This document shows positions 13,486 through 20,015 of a stretch of DNA of 38,956 nt, piece by piece. Every line of letters starts with the position of its first letter. Within the stretch, counting starts at the first letter, position 1. Location of the stretch: the IMG/VR virus record IMGVR_UViG_3300005525_000010, positions 1 to 38,956 of that record. One strand, given 5' to 3'. Below the pieces are notes generated by a model, which was not told where the DNA came from, did no database searches, and was given only the letters and a program-made list of their open reading frames with translations. The position numbers and the translations under genes are program-made. Source of the DNA: a virus.

Positions 13486-15118
13486 GGCGCGATCCCCGCT
13501 TGCAGAAGGCCAGTTGGAAGCGTCGAGGCTTCGACTGGCCTACTTCTGCCAGTACCGCGATCTCCCGCGCCCAGTTGGCCAGTTCAGAGGATCCGAACCC
13601 GGCGTGGGCGAGTTCCATGGTGGTGAGTGGCTCGCCGTCCTTGCGTTGGGCCTTGGAGATGTGGTGCATCCAGATCCATGCGACCTTGGTCTGGTGTAGG
13701 ATGGGCTGGAGCTTGTTGCGCAAGAACACGCTGACCTCGCCTTGGTCCGACAAATCTCCACCGAAGTAGGAGAAGAGTGGGTCGCCGATGATGAGGTCGA
13801 GCTTGGATCGGGTGATGAACCGTGTGGCGTAGGCGAGGAATGCGTCCCCGGTGCGGACCGATTCGGTGCGAAAGTGGAGGTTCTCCTGGAGGATGCGGAT
13901 GTCATCGGTGGCCATCTTGAGCCCCTTGATGACGCCCTTGAAGGCTTCGGCGAGGTCGCCCTTGTCGTTCTCGGCTTGGACGATACCGATGCGGAGCGGG
14001 CGGACGGGTGCGATGCCGAAGAAGTCCTTGCCGAGCGCCCAGCGGATGACGATCTGCATCATCAGGGAGGATTTCCCGATGCCGGTGCCCCCGGAGATGA
14101 TCATGGATGAGCCACGGGTGAGCCACCGTTTACCGATGAGATTGTCCGGATCGTTGTCTTCATCGAAGCAGATCAGGTCTTTGACCGTGACGATGGTGGC
14201 CTTGTCGTCGGCGGTCTCGCGGTCGCTGAGCCAATCGGCCCATGACTCTGGACCGATCTGAGTGGCGATCAGGCGTTGAGGACAGCCGTTGCGGAATGCT
14301 CCGGGGAGCCGGGAGAACCGTGCGGGGTTCTTGTTCTTGGGATCGATGCCGGGGATGAGGTTGTAGATGAGATCCCGGCGGGCCTCCCATTCCTTGCGGT
14401 CTGGGGCATCGACGCGGACCCATGCGTGGATGGACTTGCCGCCGCTGTCGATGAGGGCGGAGATGGGCATGCCGGTGTCGCGGAGGGCCTTCTCCTGTTC
14501 GGCCTTGGGGCGTTCGTCCATCTCGACGAGGACGTGGCGGTAGGCGGACACGTCGTTGTCGGATCCGCTGTAGAGGTTGGGCTTGAACGGGTTGATCCGG
14601 ACGAAGACTCCGCGTCGTTCGGGTCCGAGGATCCCGGCACCGGGTTCGTCGTGGCGGGCGAGCCATTCCTCGCGGGTGATGAACGACCCGCTGGACAGTG
14701 GCCTACCGTCCTCTTCGGAGACGTTGTCGCAGATGCATACGGTCTCGCCCTGGGCGAAGCAGGCTTCGAGGAAGCGCCGGAACTCTGATGCGCCGGGCTC
14801 CGGGGCTACCGGCGTGGGTCGCTTGAAGGTCACGCGGGTGATGTCGAGCGGTTGGGAGGTGTTGGCCAGGTGCCCGCGTGGCTTGTCGTGCGGTTTCTCG
14901 TCGGCTTGGCGGATCTTGTGGAGCAGCTCGCGGTCGGTCCATGGCGGCTGGCAGGAGCGGTTCCAGTCCGACAGGAGCGTGAAGGCGTCGGTTGTGGAAA
15001 GGCCGAAGCCGTGGACGAGGCCCACGGCGGCGGTGTAGGTCTGTGAATGTCCTCCGGATCCGGAGATGGCTGGCGGAACCTTGGCGAGCCAAAGCTCCGC
15101 TCGTTGGAGCGTTGTCAT
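13346..15118 (-). CDS. Primase-helicase (PrimPol-like plus RepA-type ATPase)
   Basis: A 590-aa replication protein. A PriCT-like helical unit (about 25-90) precedes a primase-type domain with YRHVLVEMDERPK (193-205), SGGKSIHAWVRVD (225-237) and DPKNKNPARFSRLPGAFRNG (259-278). The last pattern is typical of phage/plasmid primase-polymerases. A RecA-fold helicase follows: Walker A GGTGIGKSS (343-351), Walker B KLDLIIGDP (439-447) and WIWMHHISKAQRKDGEP. It is the last gene of the early operon. The ATG has no Shine-Dalgarno and is preceded by CAACGAATCAACGAC. The C-terminal 40 residues overlap the convergent coiled-coil gene. No separate polymerase was found, so host polymerase is likely used. 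Confidence 0.85.
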   Translation of the reverse strand: MTTLQRAELWLAKVPPAISGSGGHSQTYTAAVGLVHGFGLSTTDAFTLLSDWNRSCQPPWTDRELLHKIRQADEKPHDKPRGHLANTSQPLDITRVTFKRPTPVAPEPGASEFRRFLEACFAQGETVCICDNVSEEDGRPLSSGSFITREEWLARHDEPGAGILGPERRGVFVRINPFKPNLYSGSDNDVSAYRHVLVEMDERPKAEQEKALRDTGMPISALIDSGGKSIHAWVRVDAPDRKEWEARRDLIYNLIPGIDPKNKNPARFSRLPGAFRNGCPQRLIATQIGPESWADWLSDRETADDKATIVTVKDLICFDEDNDPDNLIGKRWLTRGSSMIISGGTGIGKSSLMMQIVIRWALGKDFFGIAPVRPLRIGIVQAENDKGDLAEAFKGVIKGLKMATDDIRILQENLHFRTESVRTGDAFLAYATRFITRSKLDLIIGDPLFSYFGGDLSDQGEVSVFLRNKLQPILHQTKVAWIWMHHISKAQRKDGEPLTTMELAHAGFGSSELANWAREIAVLAEVGQSKPRRFQLAFCKRGSRLTASALNLQHSPNGIVWDQWNPMVMTGAQLKEPSGRKGGYPKRRGP

Positions 15119-15145
15119 GTCGTTGATTCGTTGCTGGTTGGCCTA

Positions 15146-15334
15146 CTACTGAGGCTTGGTCAGTAGCCTGAAGATGCGGTTGAACTCTTCGGTATTGCGG
15201 ACGTAGAGAGCGCCCCTGCGTTCGTAGATGGTCACGGAGCGTCGGGTTTCGCCTAGGCGATACTGTCCGTGCCCGAGGACTGTGACGACCACGGCAGGGT
15301 TGTGGATGTTGACGAACTGTCGATCGGTTTCCAT
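15146..15334 (-). CDS. Small protein before the primase-helicase
   Basis: A 62-aa protein starting METDRQFVNIHNPAVVVTVL, with a beta-prone middle (TRRSVTIYERRGALYVRN) and a short helical end. The ATG at 15334 overlaps the tail of the upstream gene by 82 bases in a different frame. An earlier in-frame ATG at 15370 exists, but the region before 15334 is better explained as the upstream gene. It ends 28 bases before the primase-helicase start. Its function is unknown. Confidence 0.55.
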   Translation of the reverse strand: METDRQFVNIHNPAVVVTVLGHGQYRLGETRRSVTIYERRGALYVRNTEEFNRIFRLLTKPQ

Positions 15335-15531
15335 TGGAAGTGGGTTTTCTTGGTTGGGTAGCTGATCCATCCCTTGGCGATTCCGTAGGCGATGAGGCGT
15401 GGAGCGTCATCGAGGATGCGTCGGTTTTCCAGCGTGAAGGCGGATCGTTCGGCGTTGGACATGGGTCCGGGTTTGGAGTTGGTTTCGAGGCGGGCCTCGT
15501 ACCATGGTTGTTCGCGGCGCGGTGTTTTCAT
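15253..15531 (-). CDS. Small basic protein of the early operon
   Basis: A 92-aa protein with an N-terminal MKTPRREQPWYEARLETNSK, a helical middle and a Ser/Thr-rich C-terminus. The last 25 residues are read from bases that also encode the next gene, so this tail looks like an extension made by overlap. The start overlaps the upstream stop (ATGA). No family is recognised. If the tail is dispensable, the functional core would be about 68 residues. Confidence 0.5.
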   Translation of the reverse strand: MKTPRREQPWYEARLETNSKPGPMSNAERSAFTLENRRILDDAPRLIAYGIAKGWISYPTKKTHFQWKPIDSSSTSTTLPWSSQSSGTDSIA

Positions 15532-15800
15532 TGGTTGGGTGTGATCCGAGAGAGGATGCAGTTACAGTAGGTGCCCTTGGTTTTGGCGGTGCATTTGGGG
15601 TGATGGATGGGGCTGGCCAGGATGTGGTCGCTGAGTTCCTTGGTCAGCGCGATGAGTTGTTGGATGCGGATTGAAGCCTCGAAGCAGACGGCGTTTGAGG
15701 CACCGTCTTCGGACTGGATTTCGGACGCGAGGATGTTGAGGGCCACAACGAGGTCGTGGCTGGATGAGTGGTGCATAGGAATCGAAGGAAGTGTCCCCAT
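15528..15800 (-). CDS. Small Cys/His-containing protein, unknown
   Basis: A 90-aa protein (or 82 aa from the internal Met at 15776). A helical N-terminus (HDLVVALNILASEIQSEDGA, then RIQQLIALTKELSDHILASP) is followed by a C-terminal cluster of HHPKC and TYCNC that could bind metal. The start is uncertain: neither ATG has a Shine-Dalgarno. A gap of 73 bases separates it from the upstream gene, unlike the neighbours that overlap. The function is unknown. Confidence 0.5.
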   Translation of the reverse strand: MGTLPSIPMHHSSSHDLVVALNILASEIQSEDGASNAVCFEASIRIQQLIALTKELSDHILASPIHHPKCTAKTKGTYCNCILSRITPNQ

Positions 15801-15873
15801 GATTTGAATCCCAGTTTGGTGGCGTGTCGTTGGAGTGTGGTCAGTGAGGTGTAATCGATTTGGAATGAGGTGG

Positions 15874-16248
15874 TTACGAGGAGGAGAGATTGATGTGGTG
15901 TTGGCATTTTGGGCATGTGATGGATTTGGAGAATGGTTTGACTGGTATTCCGAGCCATTGGCAGAGGCTGGCGAATGATTTTCTGCCGTAGTTCTTGAAC
16001 TTGTATGGGGCCAATTTGTTTTCCTCGATGGCGAGCATGGCTGCGAAACGGTCGGTGATATCGAGGGCTTTGAGGATTGATCGGTTGCGTTGTGACAGGC
16101 CGTGATCCCATCGGGATTGGTTGCGGTGAGCTTCCACTATTTGGCCTACTCGTTGTTTTGTGAATCCGAGTTCGCGGGCGATTTGTGTGTATGAGTATCC
16201 TTTTGCTCTGAGTTCGGACACCTTGACGATGGCATCTGAGGTTTTCAT
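15874..16248 (-). CDS. HTH protein with alpha-CTD-like helix-hairpin-helix motif
   Basis: A 124-aa protein. The N-terminal ELRAKGYSYTQIARELGFTK and RVGQIVEAHR form a sigma-region-4/MerR-like helix-turn-helix. The middle contains ILKALDITDRFAAMLA and YKFKNYGRKSFASLCQWLGI. This pattern matches the alpha subunit CTD of RNA polymerase, where a LxxLxIxT helix pair is followed by a NxGRKSLxEL hairpin. The C-terminus ends TCPKCQHH, a short metal site. The ATG overlaps the upstream stop (ATGA). A transcription-modulating role is plausible. The alpha-CTD reading is by eye, with moderate confidence. Confidence 0.6.
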   Translation of the reverse strand: MKTSDAIVKVSELRAKGYSYTQIARELGFTKQRVGQIVEAHRNQSRWDHGLSQRNRSILKALDITDRFAAMLAIEENKLAPYKFKNYGRKSFASLCQWLGIPVKPFSKSITCPKCQHHINLSSS

Positions 16249-16442
16249 TTGTGTTTGTACTTACTTGGGAATTTGACGTTGTTACGGATGTACCAGAGTA
16301 CGGAGTTTGAGAGGTTGTATTTCCGTGAGAGTTCGGAGTAGGAGATTGTTGGATGCTCCTTGAGGATCATTGCCTTGATGTGGTCGGGGACTTTGTGGAA
16401 TCGCCGTTGGCCTGGGCGGCATTCTGGGAGGATGGGTTTCAT
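16245..16442 (-). CDS. Small HTH-type DNA-binding protein
   Basis: A 65-aa basic protein. HKVPDHIKAMILKEHPTISY and SELSRKYNLSNSVLWYIRNN read as a resolvase/Hin-type helix-turn-helix with preceding helix, followed by a Lys-rich tail. The ATG overlaps the upstream stop (ATGA), and its own stop overlaps the start of the next HTH gene. Two adjacent HTH proteins suggest a regulatory pair within the early operon. The start is fixed by the overlap. Confidence 0.6.
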   Translation of the reverse strand: MKPILPECRPGQRRFHKVPDHIKAMILKEHPTISYSELSRKYNLSNSVLWYIRNNVKFPSKYKHK

Positions 16443-16660
16443 TTCGGCTCTCTGCATTGCTTGATCGCCTTGTCGATAGCCCGTCGGAGTGTTGGCCATT
16501 CCTCGGGTGTAATACCGATCTTGCCGTAGCCATCATGGTGCTGTTGGACCTCGACGAACTCGCCTCCGACTTCATCGACGATTTCGATGTCTGTCACCGT
16601 CTCGGAAAAGATCGGCTCGTTCTCTGGTCCGTGGACCCACTTGATCGGTCGCAGTTTCAT
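16439..16660 (-). CDS. Small acidic protein of the early operon
   Basis: A 73-aa protein beginning MKLRPIKWVHGPENEPIFSE, then a beta-rich acidic middle (TVTDIEIVDEVGGEFVEVQQ) and a C-terminal ITPEEWPTLRRAIDKAIKQC helix. It is linked on both sides by 4-nt ATGA overlaps, part of an uninterrupted run of such junctions from 16245 to 19560. The ITPEEWPxLRxAI helix is a common ending of small phage proteins. The function is unknown. Confidence 0.6.
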   Translation of the reverse strand: MKLRPIKWVHGPENEPIFSETVTDIEIVDEVGGEFVEVQQHHDGYGKIGITPEEWPTLRRAIDKAIKQCREPK

Positions 16661-16866
16661 ATCTTCTCGGTCAGTGAACTCAAATATCGGTTCCGCTCCT
16701 TCGGTTTGACGTTGATGAGGTATTGGATGGCTAGGCATGCGTTGATGGTGGCGGTATGCTCCCATTGCTCCTTGTCCCAATCCGGTTCATTTCCAGATGT
16801 GACAACGACTTGTCCGGTCTTCCGGTGCTTGAACACGAATGCAACAGTGTCGATTGGATTGTTCAT
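16657..16866 (-). CDS. Small protein of the early operon
   Basis: A 69-aa protein starting MNNPIDTVAFVFKHRKTGQV, with a beta hairpin followed by a helical DKEQWEHTATINACLAIQYL. The ATG at 16866 overlaps the upstream stop (ATGA). An ATG five codons earlier is less likely because it would lengthen the overlap. The VAFVFKHRKTGQ opening resembles short phage proteins that precede replication genes. No enzymatic residue is apparent. Confidence 0.6.
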   Translation of the reverse strand: MNNPIDTVAFVFKHRKTGQVVVTSGNEPDWDKEQWEHTATINACLAIQYLINVKPKERNRYLSSLTEKI

Positions 16867-17075
16867 CGTCCCTCCAGCCATTTCTTGAATTCGTTGAGTT
16901 CGTCCACCTTGGCCTCCAGTTCCTTGATCCGCTTGTTGGCAGCGGCAAGCTGGCGTTCCAGTTGTCGGGCGAATCCAGCCTTCACGAACTCGGTGAATGC
17001 CACGGTGACAAACGGCTGCCGGTCTGTGCGCGGGGTTTTGCTGACCTTTTTGTTGGCGTTAACAAGATGGTTCAC
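16863..17075 (-). CDS. Small basic coiled-coil protein
   Basis: A 70-aa protein translated from a GTG that overlaps the upstream stop in the repeated seam sequence AAGGAGGCCAAGCCGTGA. The N-terminus is basic (NKKVSKTPRTDRQPFVTVAF), and the C-terminus is a coiled coil (QLERQLAAANKRIKELEAKV, then DELNEFKKWLEGR). The IKELEA piece resembles the RIKRLEE repeats in the two genes upstream. A dimerising accessory protein is plausible. Confidence 0.6.
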   Translation of the reverse strand: MNHLVNANKKVSKTPRTDRQPFVTVAFTEFVKAGFARQLERQLAAANKRIKELEAKVDELNEFKKWLEGR

Positions 17076-17224
17076 GGCTTGGCCTCCTTCCTTTTCAGTT
17101 TTCCCAACCATCTCACCAGTGGGCCAAGCTCTTGGATGAGCACGACCAGAGCGATCAGAAGCCCGAATGCCAGTGCGGCGAATGTGAGGAGCAGGATGAT
17201 GCCGAGGGTTGAGAATGCGCTCAC
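17072..17224 (-). CDS. Small membrane protein ending KEAKP
   Basis: A 50-aa protein. After a GTG start (VSAFSTLGIILLLTFAALAF) a hydrophobic stretch continues to about residue 32, then a basic tail (KLKRKEAKP). The C-terminal KEAKP is shared by four unrelated proteins in this cluster because the shared junction sequence encodes it. A single membrane span is predicted. It sits between soluble coiled-coil genes, so membrane anchoring of a complex is a possibility. Confidence 0.6.
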   Translation of the reverse strand: MSAFSTLGIILLLTFAALAFGLLIALVVLIQELGPLVRWLGKLKRKEAKP

Positions 17225-17559
17225 GGCTTGGCCTCCTTCCATTTTCCAATGGTTCGCAGGAATGCCTCTGCGCGTTGGGATGCGGTTGCGAATCCCCACA
17301 GCATACCAAGTCGCCTGTGTAGATATTGGCTCATTATGGTCATCTGCGATGTCGTTAGTGAGTTCTCCGCATCATGCATCGCGTTGAGGTCGTTGAGATA
17401 GTTAGGCCTATCATGGTTGAACCGCAAAACTCCCTTTGGATCCATGCACCATTTCTCTGGCATGGTCCATCCGTGCTTTAACTTCATTACATCGGGATGG
17501 TCAGCATCCTTCCATCCACACGCTTCTGCGATAGCTACTCGTTGTTCTTCTTGGTTCAC
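17221..17559 (-). CDS. Phage ABA-sandwich-type protein
   Basis: A 112-aa protein. EEQRVAIAEACGWKDADHPD near the start and PNYLNDLNAMHDAENSL later form the pattern of a widespread small phage family, in which an AIAEACGW helix is followed by PxYLxDLNAMHEAE. I relate it tentatively to Phage_ABA_S-type proteins of unknown biochemical role. The GTG start overlaps the upstream stop (GTGA) after AAGGAGG. The C-terminus ends KWKEAKP, the shared seam. Its reality as an expressed gene is well supported by coupling. Confidence 0.65.
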   Translation of the reverse strand: MNQEEQRVAIAEACGWKDADHPDVMKLKHGWTMPEKWCMDPKGVLRFNHDRPNYLNDLNAMHDAENSLTTSQMTIMSQYLHRRLGMLWGFATASQRAEAFLRTIGKWKEAKP

Positions 17560-18011
17560 GGATTCCCCTCCTTGGATTTGTACCACTCAGCGACATGTTT
17601 CTTAGCGTTGTCGTATGTGTGAACAGCGAATAGATGCTTTCCAGCAAGCTCATCCCCCGCCTCCTCCAGCCGCTTGATGCGCTCGGCGGCATGATCGAGC
17701 TGCAACAGCAGCGGCTCGCGGGTGTTCTTAGCAATCGCGTTCCGATCCTGCTTGGTCCGCTCCAGCTCCTCCTCCAGCCGCTTGATGCGCTCTCGCGCTT
17801 CATCACGCTGCTTCGTAAGCAGTTGATTTTCACGAGTCTTACATGCCATAGATTGCTCTGCCCGCTTCCATTGATTGTCAGCCAGTTCGACATCGTAAAC
17901 GGTACGGCATTCGTAGGTAGCGAATCCGCAGTTGTCCGACCTCAGCAGGTTTCCGCCATGAACCATGATCGGAGACTCGCAGAATGGGCATTTGTCTGGT
18001 ACGGTTCTCAC
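17556..18011 (-). CDS. Zinc-ribbon plus coiled-coil protein
   Basis: A 151-aa protein. The N-terminus has CPFCESPIMVHGGN and a later Cys (YECRTVYDVELADNQW), a restriction-alleviation-like zinc ribbon also found in other small phage proteins. The rest is a coiled coil with two near-identical RIKRLEE elements (ERIKRLEEELERTKQD and ERIKRLEEAGDELAGK) encoded by an identical 18-mer. The GTG start lies in a seam repeat. The zinc ribbon suggests a Lar-like or host-interaction role, but this is inference. Confidence 0.65.
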   Translation of the reverse strand: MRTVPDKCPFCESPIMVHGGNLLRSDNCGFATYECRTVYDVELADNQWKRAEQSMACKTRENQLLTKQRDEARERIKRLEEELERTKQDRNAIAKNTREPLLLQLDHAAERIKRLEEAGDELAGKHLFAVHTYDNAKKHVAEWYKSKEGNP

Positions 18012-18349
18012 GGCTTGGCCTCCTTCGCTTTTAGATACAGTTCCCACGCATTATTGAGTTCGTCGTCTGTAACCCATGTTGATTTGCCGGGAGGTCCAAT
18101 GACCTTGGCAGTGGCCTCAAGAGCCTCCTCCAGCCGCTTGATGCGGTCCTTAGCCTCCGTGTACTTCCGCGCCAGCTCGGCCGCGATGGTCTCGGCGACG
18201 TGCTCCCCAACGCACACACCGTCCTTCTCGGTCGCGCCGGGGAAGTTCTTCTCATCGTCCTTGAACCACGGGTAGTCGAGCACACGACCGCAGGTCTGCT
18301 CGATCTCGAGGTTTTGCTTGGCGATGCCGTGCTCCAGCCGCTTGATGCG
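17664..18349 (-). repeat. Four identical 18-mers encoding RIKRLE in coiled coils
   Basis: CGCATCAAGCGGCTGGAG occurs at 17664-17681, 17772-17789, 18128-18145 and 18332-18349 (minus strand). It is in frame each time, in two neighbouring genes. Conservation at the DNA level, not only in protein, indicates recent duplication or recombination between the genes. The span covers separate copies. Confidence 0.85.
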
Positions 18350-18589
18350 GTCCTTGGCAGCGACGATCCATTCGAGGACGTCGCGCCCGGATTCGACGCC
18401 AGCAGCCTCGCAAAGGATCTTCTCAGCAGCGGCGTTGCCACGGTTGAGGGCTTCGATGCGCTCGTTGGCCGCGTTGAGTTCGCGTTCGAGTGCATCGACC
18501 AACTCGACCGCTTGATCGAATGCCGGAATTGGGCGGAGGCCAATCGGAGCGTGTTTGACCAGATGATCCTTCCTCGGTGTATTGCTCAC
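18008..18589 (-). CDS. Coiled-coil protein with RIKRLEE repeats
   Basis: A 193-aa protein starting with GTG in a seam repeat. The helical N-terminus (VELVDALERELNAANERIEA) leads into a first AAKDRIKRLEHGIAKQNLEI, a short folded middle with a Cys (EQTCGRVLDYPWFKDDEKNF), then EAKDRIKRLEEALEATAKVI. The two coil segments share an identical 18-bp DNA sequence with the downstream zinc-ribbon gene. The C-terminus is AKEAKP. It may self-assemble or pair with the zinc-ribbon protein. No enzyme motif is visible. Confidence 0.6.
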   Translation of the reverse strand: MSNTPRKDHLVKHAPIGLRPIPAFDQAVELVDALERELNAANERIEALNRGNAAAEKILCEAAGVESGRDVLEWIVAAKDRIKRLEHGIAKQNLEIEQTCGRVLDYPWFKDDEKNFPGATEKDGVCVGEHVAETIAAELARKYTEAKDRIKRLEEALEATAKVIGPPGKSTWVTDDELNNAWELYLKAKEAKP

Positions 18590-18966
18590 GGCTTGGCCTC
18601 CTCCATCACACCGCACGGGTGCCACGTTTTGCCGCCGTCGGTGCTGTGTTCGTGATTTTCCAATGCGGCTTCACGAAAAATAGTACCGCCATAAACGCAA
18701 ATCTTTCCTAATTTATCGACTTCAAGGATAAGGCTTTTCCAATGATCATGCTTTGATTTGATCCACGCACCAAGCGGCACTTCATCCGCAGTCCACGGGC
18801 GGATCTTGGCGACAGGTTTGATGCGGTAGTCGAAGTTGCTAAAGTCCCAAGATGGACCTGGTGCTGCTTTCCACATAAGATATGTTGGCGAATACATTTC
18901 TATTTCCTTCCCATCCACGAATGCCTGCATCACGCGGATGGCTTCTTTTGTTTCTTCGATAGTCAC
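18586..18966 (-). CDS. Phage protein with DYRIKP-PWTADEVPLG motif
   Basis: A 126-aa protein starting with GTG in a seam repeat. EETKEAIRVMQAFVDGKEIE opens it, followed by WDFSNFDYRIKPVAK and RPWTADEVPLGAWIKSKHDH. This combination, FDYRIKPEP then RPWTADEVPLG, defines a common small phage family, probably a small beta-barrel domain. A biochemical role is unknown. It ends EEAKP, the 17/18 variant of the seam. The tight coupling to both neighbours and the known domain order make it a confident gene. Confidence 0.7.
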   Translation of the reverse strand: MTIEETKEAIRVMQAFVDGKEIEMYSPTYLMWKAAPGPSWDFSNFDYRIKPVAKIRPWTADEVPLGAWIKSKHDHWKSLILEVDKLGKICVYGGTIFREAALENHEHSTDGGKTWHPCGVMEEAKP

Positions 18967-19211
18967 GGCTTGGCCTCCTTGTCCCAGGTCGCATAGACGT
19001 ACCCGTTTGTGGGGGTCTGCAGTTTCTTTGTGTACACGATCCATATATTGGACCGTGTGCCGTCGTTCAGCACGGACCACCCGTCGCCCGTGGTCTGAAC
19101 CAGGATGCGCGGGTCGGGGTTCATGTTTTGGCGGTAGAGCGCGAACTGACCGAGGGCCAGCACCGCCCAGCCGAGGATGGTGAGGCTTTCGCCAATGGTG
19201 GGGCGTTTCAT
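18963..19211 (-). CDS. Small membrane-anchored protein
   Basis: An 82-aa protein. The N-terminal MKRPTIGESLTILGWAVLAL is a signal-anchor-like hydrophobic segment, followed by a beta-rich soluble part (ILVQTTGDGWSVLNDGTRSN). The ATG overlaps the upstream stop (ATGA). It ends KEAKP (first seam in transcription order). The function is unknown; it may be a periplasmic or membrane-exposed accessory. Confidence 0.55.
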   Translation of the reverse strand: MKRPTIGESLTILGWAVLALGQFALYRQNMNPDPRILVQTTGDGWSVLNDGTRSNIWIVYTKKLQTPTNGYVYATWDKEAKP

Positions 19212-19435
19212 TTGGATGCCTCCAGTTCTTGGATTCGCTTGTTTTGGCGAACAGTTAAATCAACCAGTGCCGACATCCGATCTGCGACCTCATTCAGTAA
19301 AAAACAGACAACCAGTTTGTCGTCATTTGACAGTGGCTTTACCGCAATATGCTCAGTGATAACACGCATAGCGCCTACTAGATCGCTGGTTGAATTAGGC
19401 TTTAGTGATCGTTTCTTGGACTTTGTTTTGGTCAC
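19208..19435 (-). CDS. Small helical protein of the early operon
   Basis: A 75-aa protein with a GTG start at 19435 that overlaps the upstream stop (GTGA), preceded by AAAGGA. A basic N-terminus (TKTKSKKRSLKPNSTSD) leads into an amphipathic region with LVGAMRVITEHIAVKPLSN and a C-terminal coil ending NKRIQELEASK. Longer upstream starts would overlap the preceding gene in another frame. No family is recognised. Confidence 0.55.
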   Translation of the reverse strand: MTKTKSKKRSLKPNSTSDLVGAMRVITEHIAVKPLSNDDKLVVCFLLNEVADRMSALVDLTVRQNKRIQELEASK

Positions 19436-19560
19436 TTCATTCCTTTCTTCTTTGCTCTCCTCCATGCGGTGGCACCCGGCAGCTTCACCTTCTTGGCTGC
19501 CCGATACGCTTCTCCGGCGGCCTTCTTGCTCAGCGCGTAGGGATCTCCTTGTTGATTCAT
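19432..19560 (-). CDS. Very small basic protein after the resolvase
   Basis: A 42-aa Lys/Ala-rich helix, MNQQGDPYALSKKAAGEAYR then AAKKVKLPGATAWRRAKKKG. The ATG at 19560 overlaps the resolvase stop (ATGA), and its own stop overlaps the next GTG. The size makes function speculative. The charge suggests nucleic-acid contact, and the repeated overlaps argue that it is translated. Confidence 0.5.
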   Translation of the reverse strand: MNQQGDPYALSKKAAGEAYRAAKKVKLPGATAWRRAKKKGMK

Positions 19561-20015
19561 CGTCCACCCCCGTTCGCGTAGTGGAGGATGAGAAGGGCGT
19601 CCGCGTTCCCGAGCGTCACATCGAGGTGCGGGTACAGTTCCTGGGCCTTGGACTTGAGCTTGCGCTTCCACTCAGGACCAGTCGCGCATGCCTTGCGCCC
19701 GCCGAGGCCGAGGGGTTCCTGCCAGACCTTGGGCTCGACTCGGTGGAGCGCGTAGCCGGTGGCGTAGGCCAGTCCTTGGATGATGCCGTAGTTCTCGTGG
19801 AGCGTGGCGACTGCGGATGCCGGGGTCAGCTTGCTGACGAACTTGGGCACCTTCTCGATCCACAGGTGGGAGTCTGCCAGCTTGAAGCCGGTGAGGAGTT
19901 GCGCCATGTCTGGAAGCGACTCGGGCATTGGGAACAGGAGGATGCCGTCCTTGGTCTGGACCGCGAACCCACCGTTCACGCCTGGGTCACATGCGATTAC
20001 GATTCGATTGCTCAT
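19557..20015 (-). CDS. RuvC-like Holliday-junction resolvase
   Basis: A 152-aa protein of the RNase-H/RuvC fold. MSNRIVIACDPGVNGGFAV supplies the first Asp (residue 9), LWIEKVPKF the Glu, and a C-terminal GNADALLILHYANG the last Asp region. Helical ASAVATLHENYGIIQGLAYA and WQEPLGLGGRKA sit between. It cuts branched DNA during replication or packaging. The start at 20015 is chosen because ACDPG should be close to the N-terminus. It overlaps a 46-aa membrane peptide by 29 bases. Confidence 0.8.
   Translation of the reverse strand: MSNRIVIACDPGVNGGFAVQTKDGILLFPMPESLPDMAQLLTGFKLADSHLWIEKVPKFVSKLTPASAVATLHENYGIIQGLAYATGYALHRVEPKVWQEPLGLGGRKACATGPEWKRKLKSKAQELYPHLDVTLGNADALLILHYANGGGR

Larger units (their letters stand above)
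17072..18980 (-). repeat. Five copies of an 18-bp gene-junction (seam) repeat
   Basis: AAGGAGGCCAAGCCGTGA (minus strand) is exact at 17072-17089, 17221-17238, 18008-18025 and 18963-18980. A 17/18 copy lies at 18586-18603. Each copy encodes KEAKP plus stop of one gene (EEAKP in the 17/18 copy), the AAGGAGG ribosome site, and the GTG start of the next gene overlapping the stop. A looser version (KEGNP) is at 17556. The span listed covers all copies, not a continuous repeat. Confidence 0.9.

Noticed and set aside
17072-18980. The spaced 18-bp repeats as a CRISPR array
   Set aside because: Spacing is irregular (149-787 bp), intervals are full genes, and each copy has a coding meaning at a gene junction.
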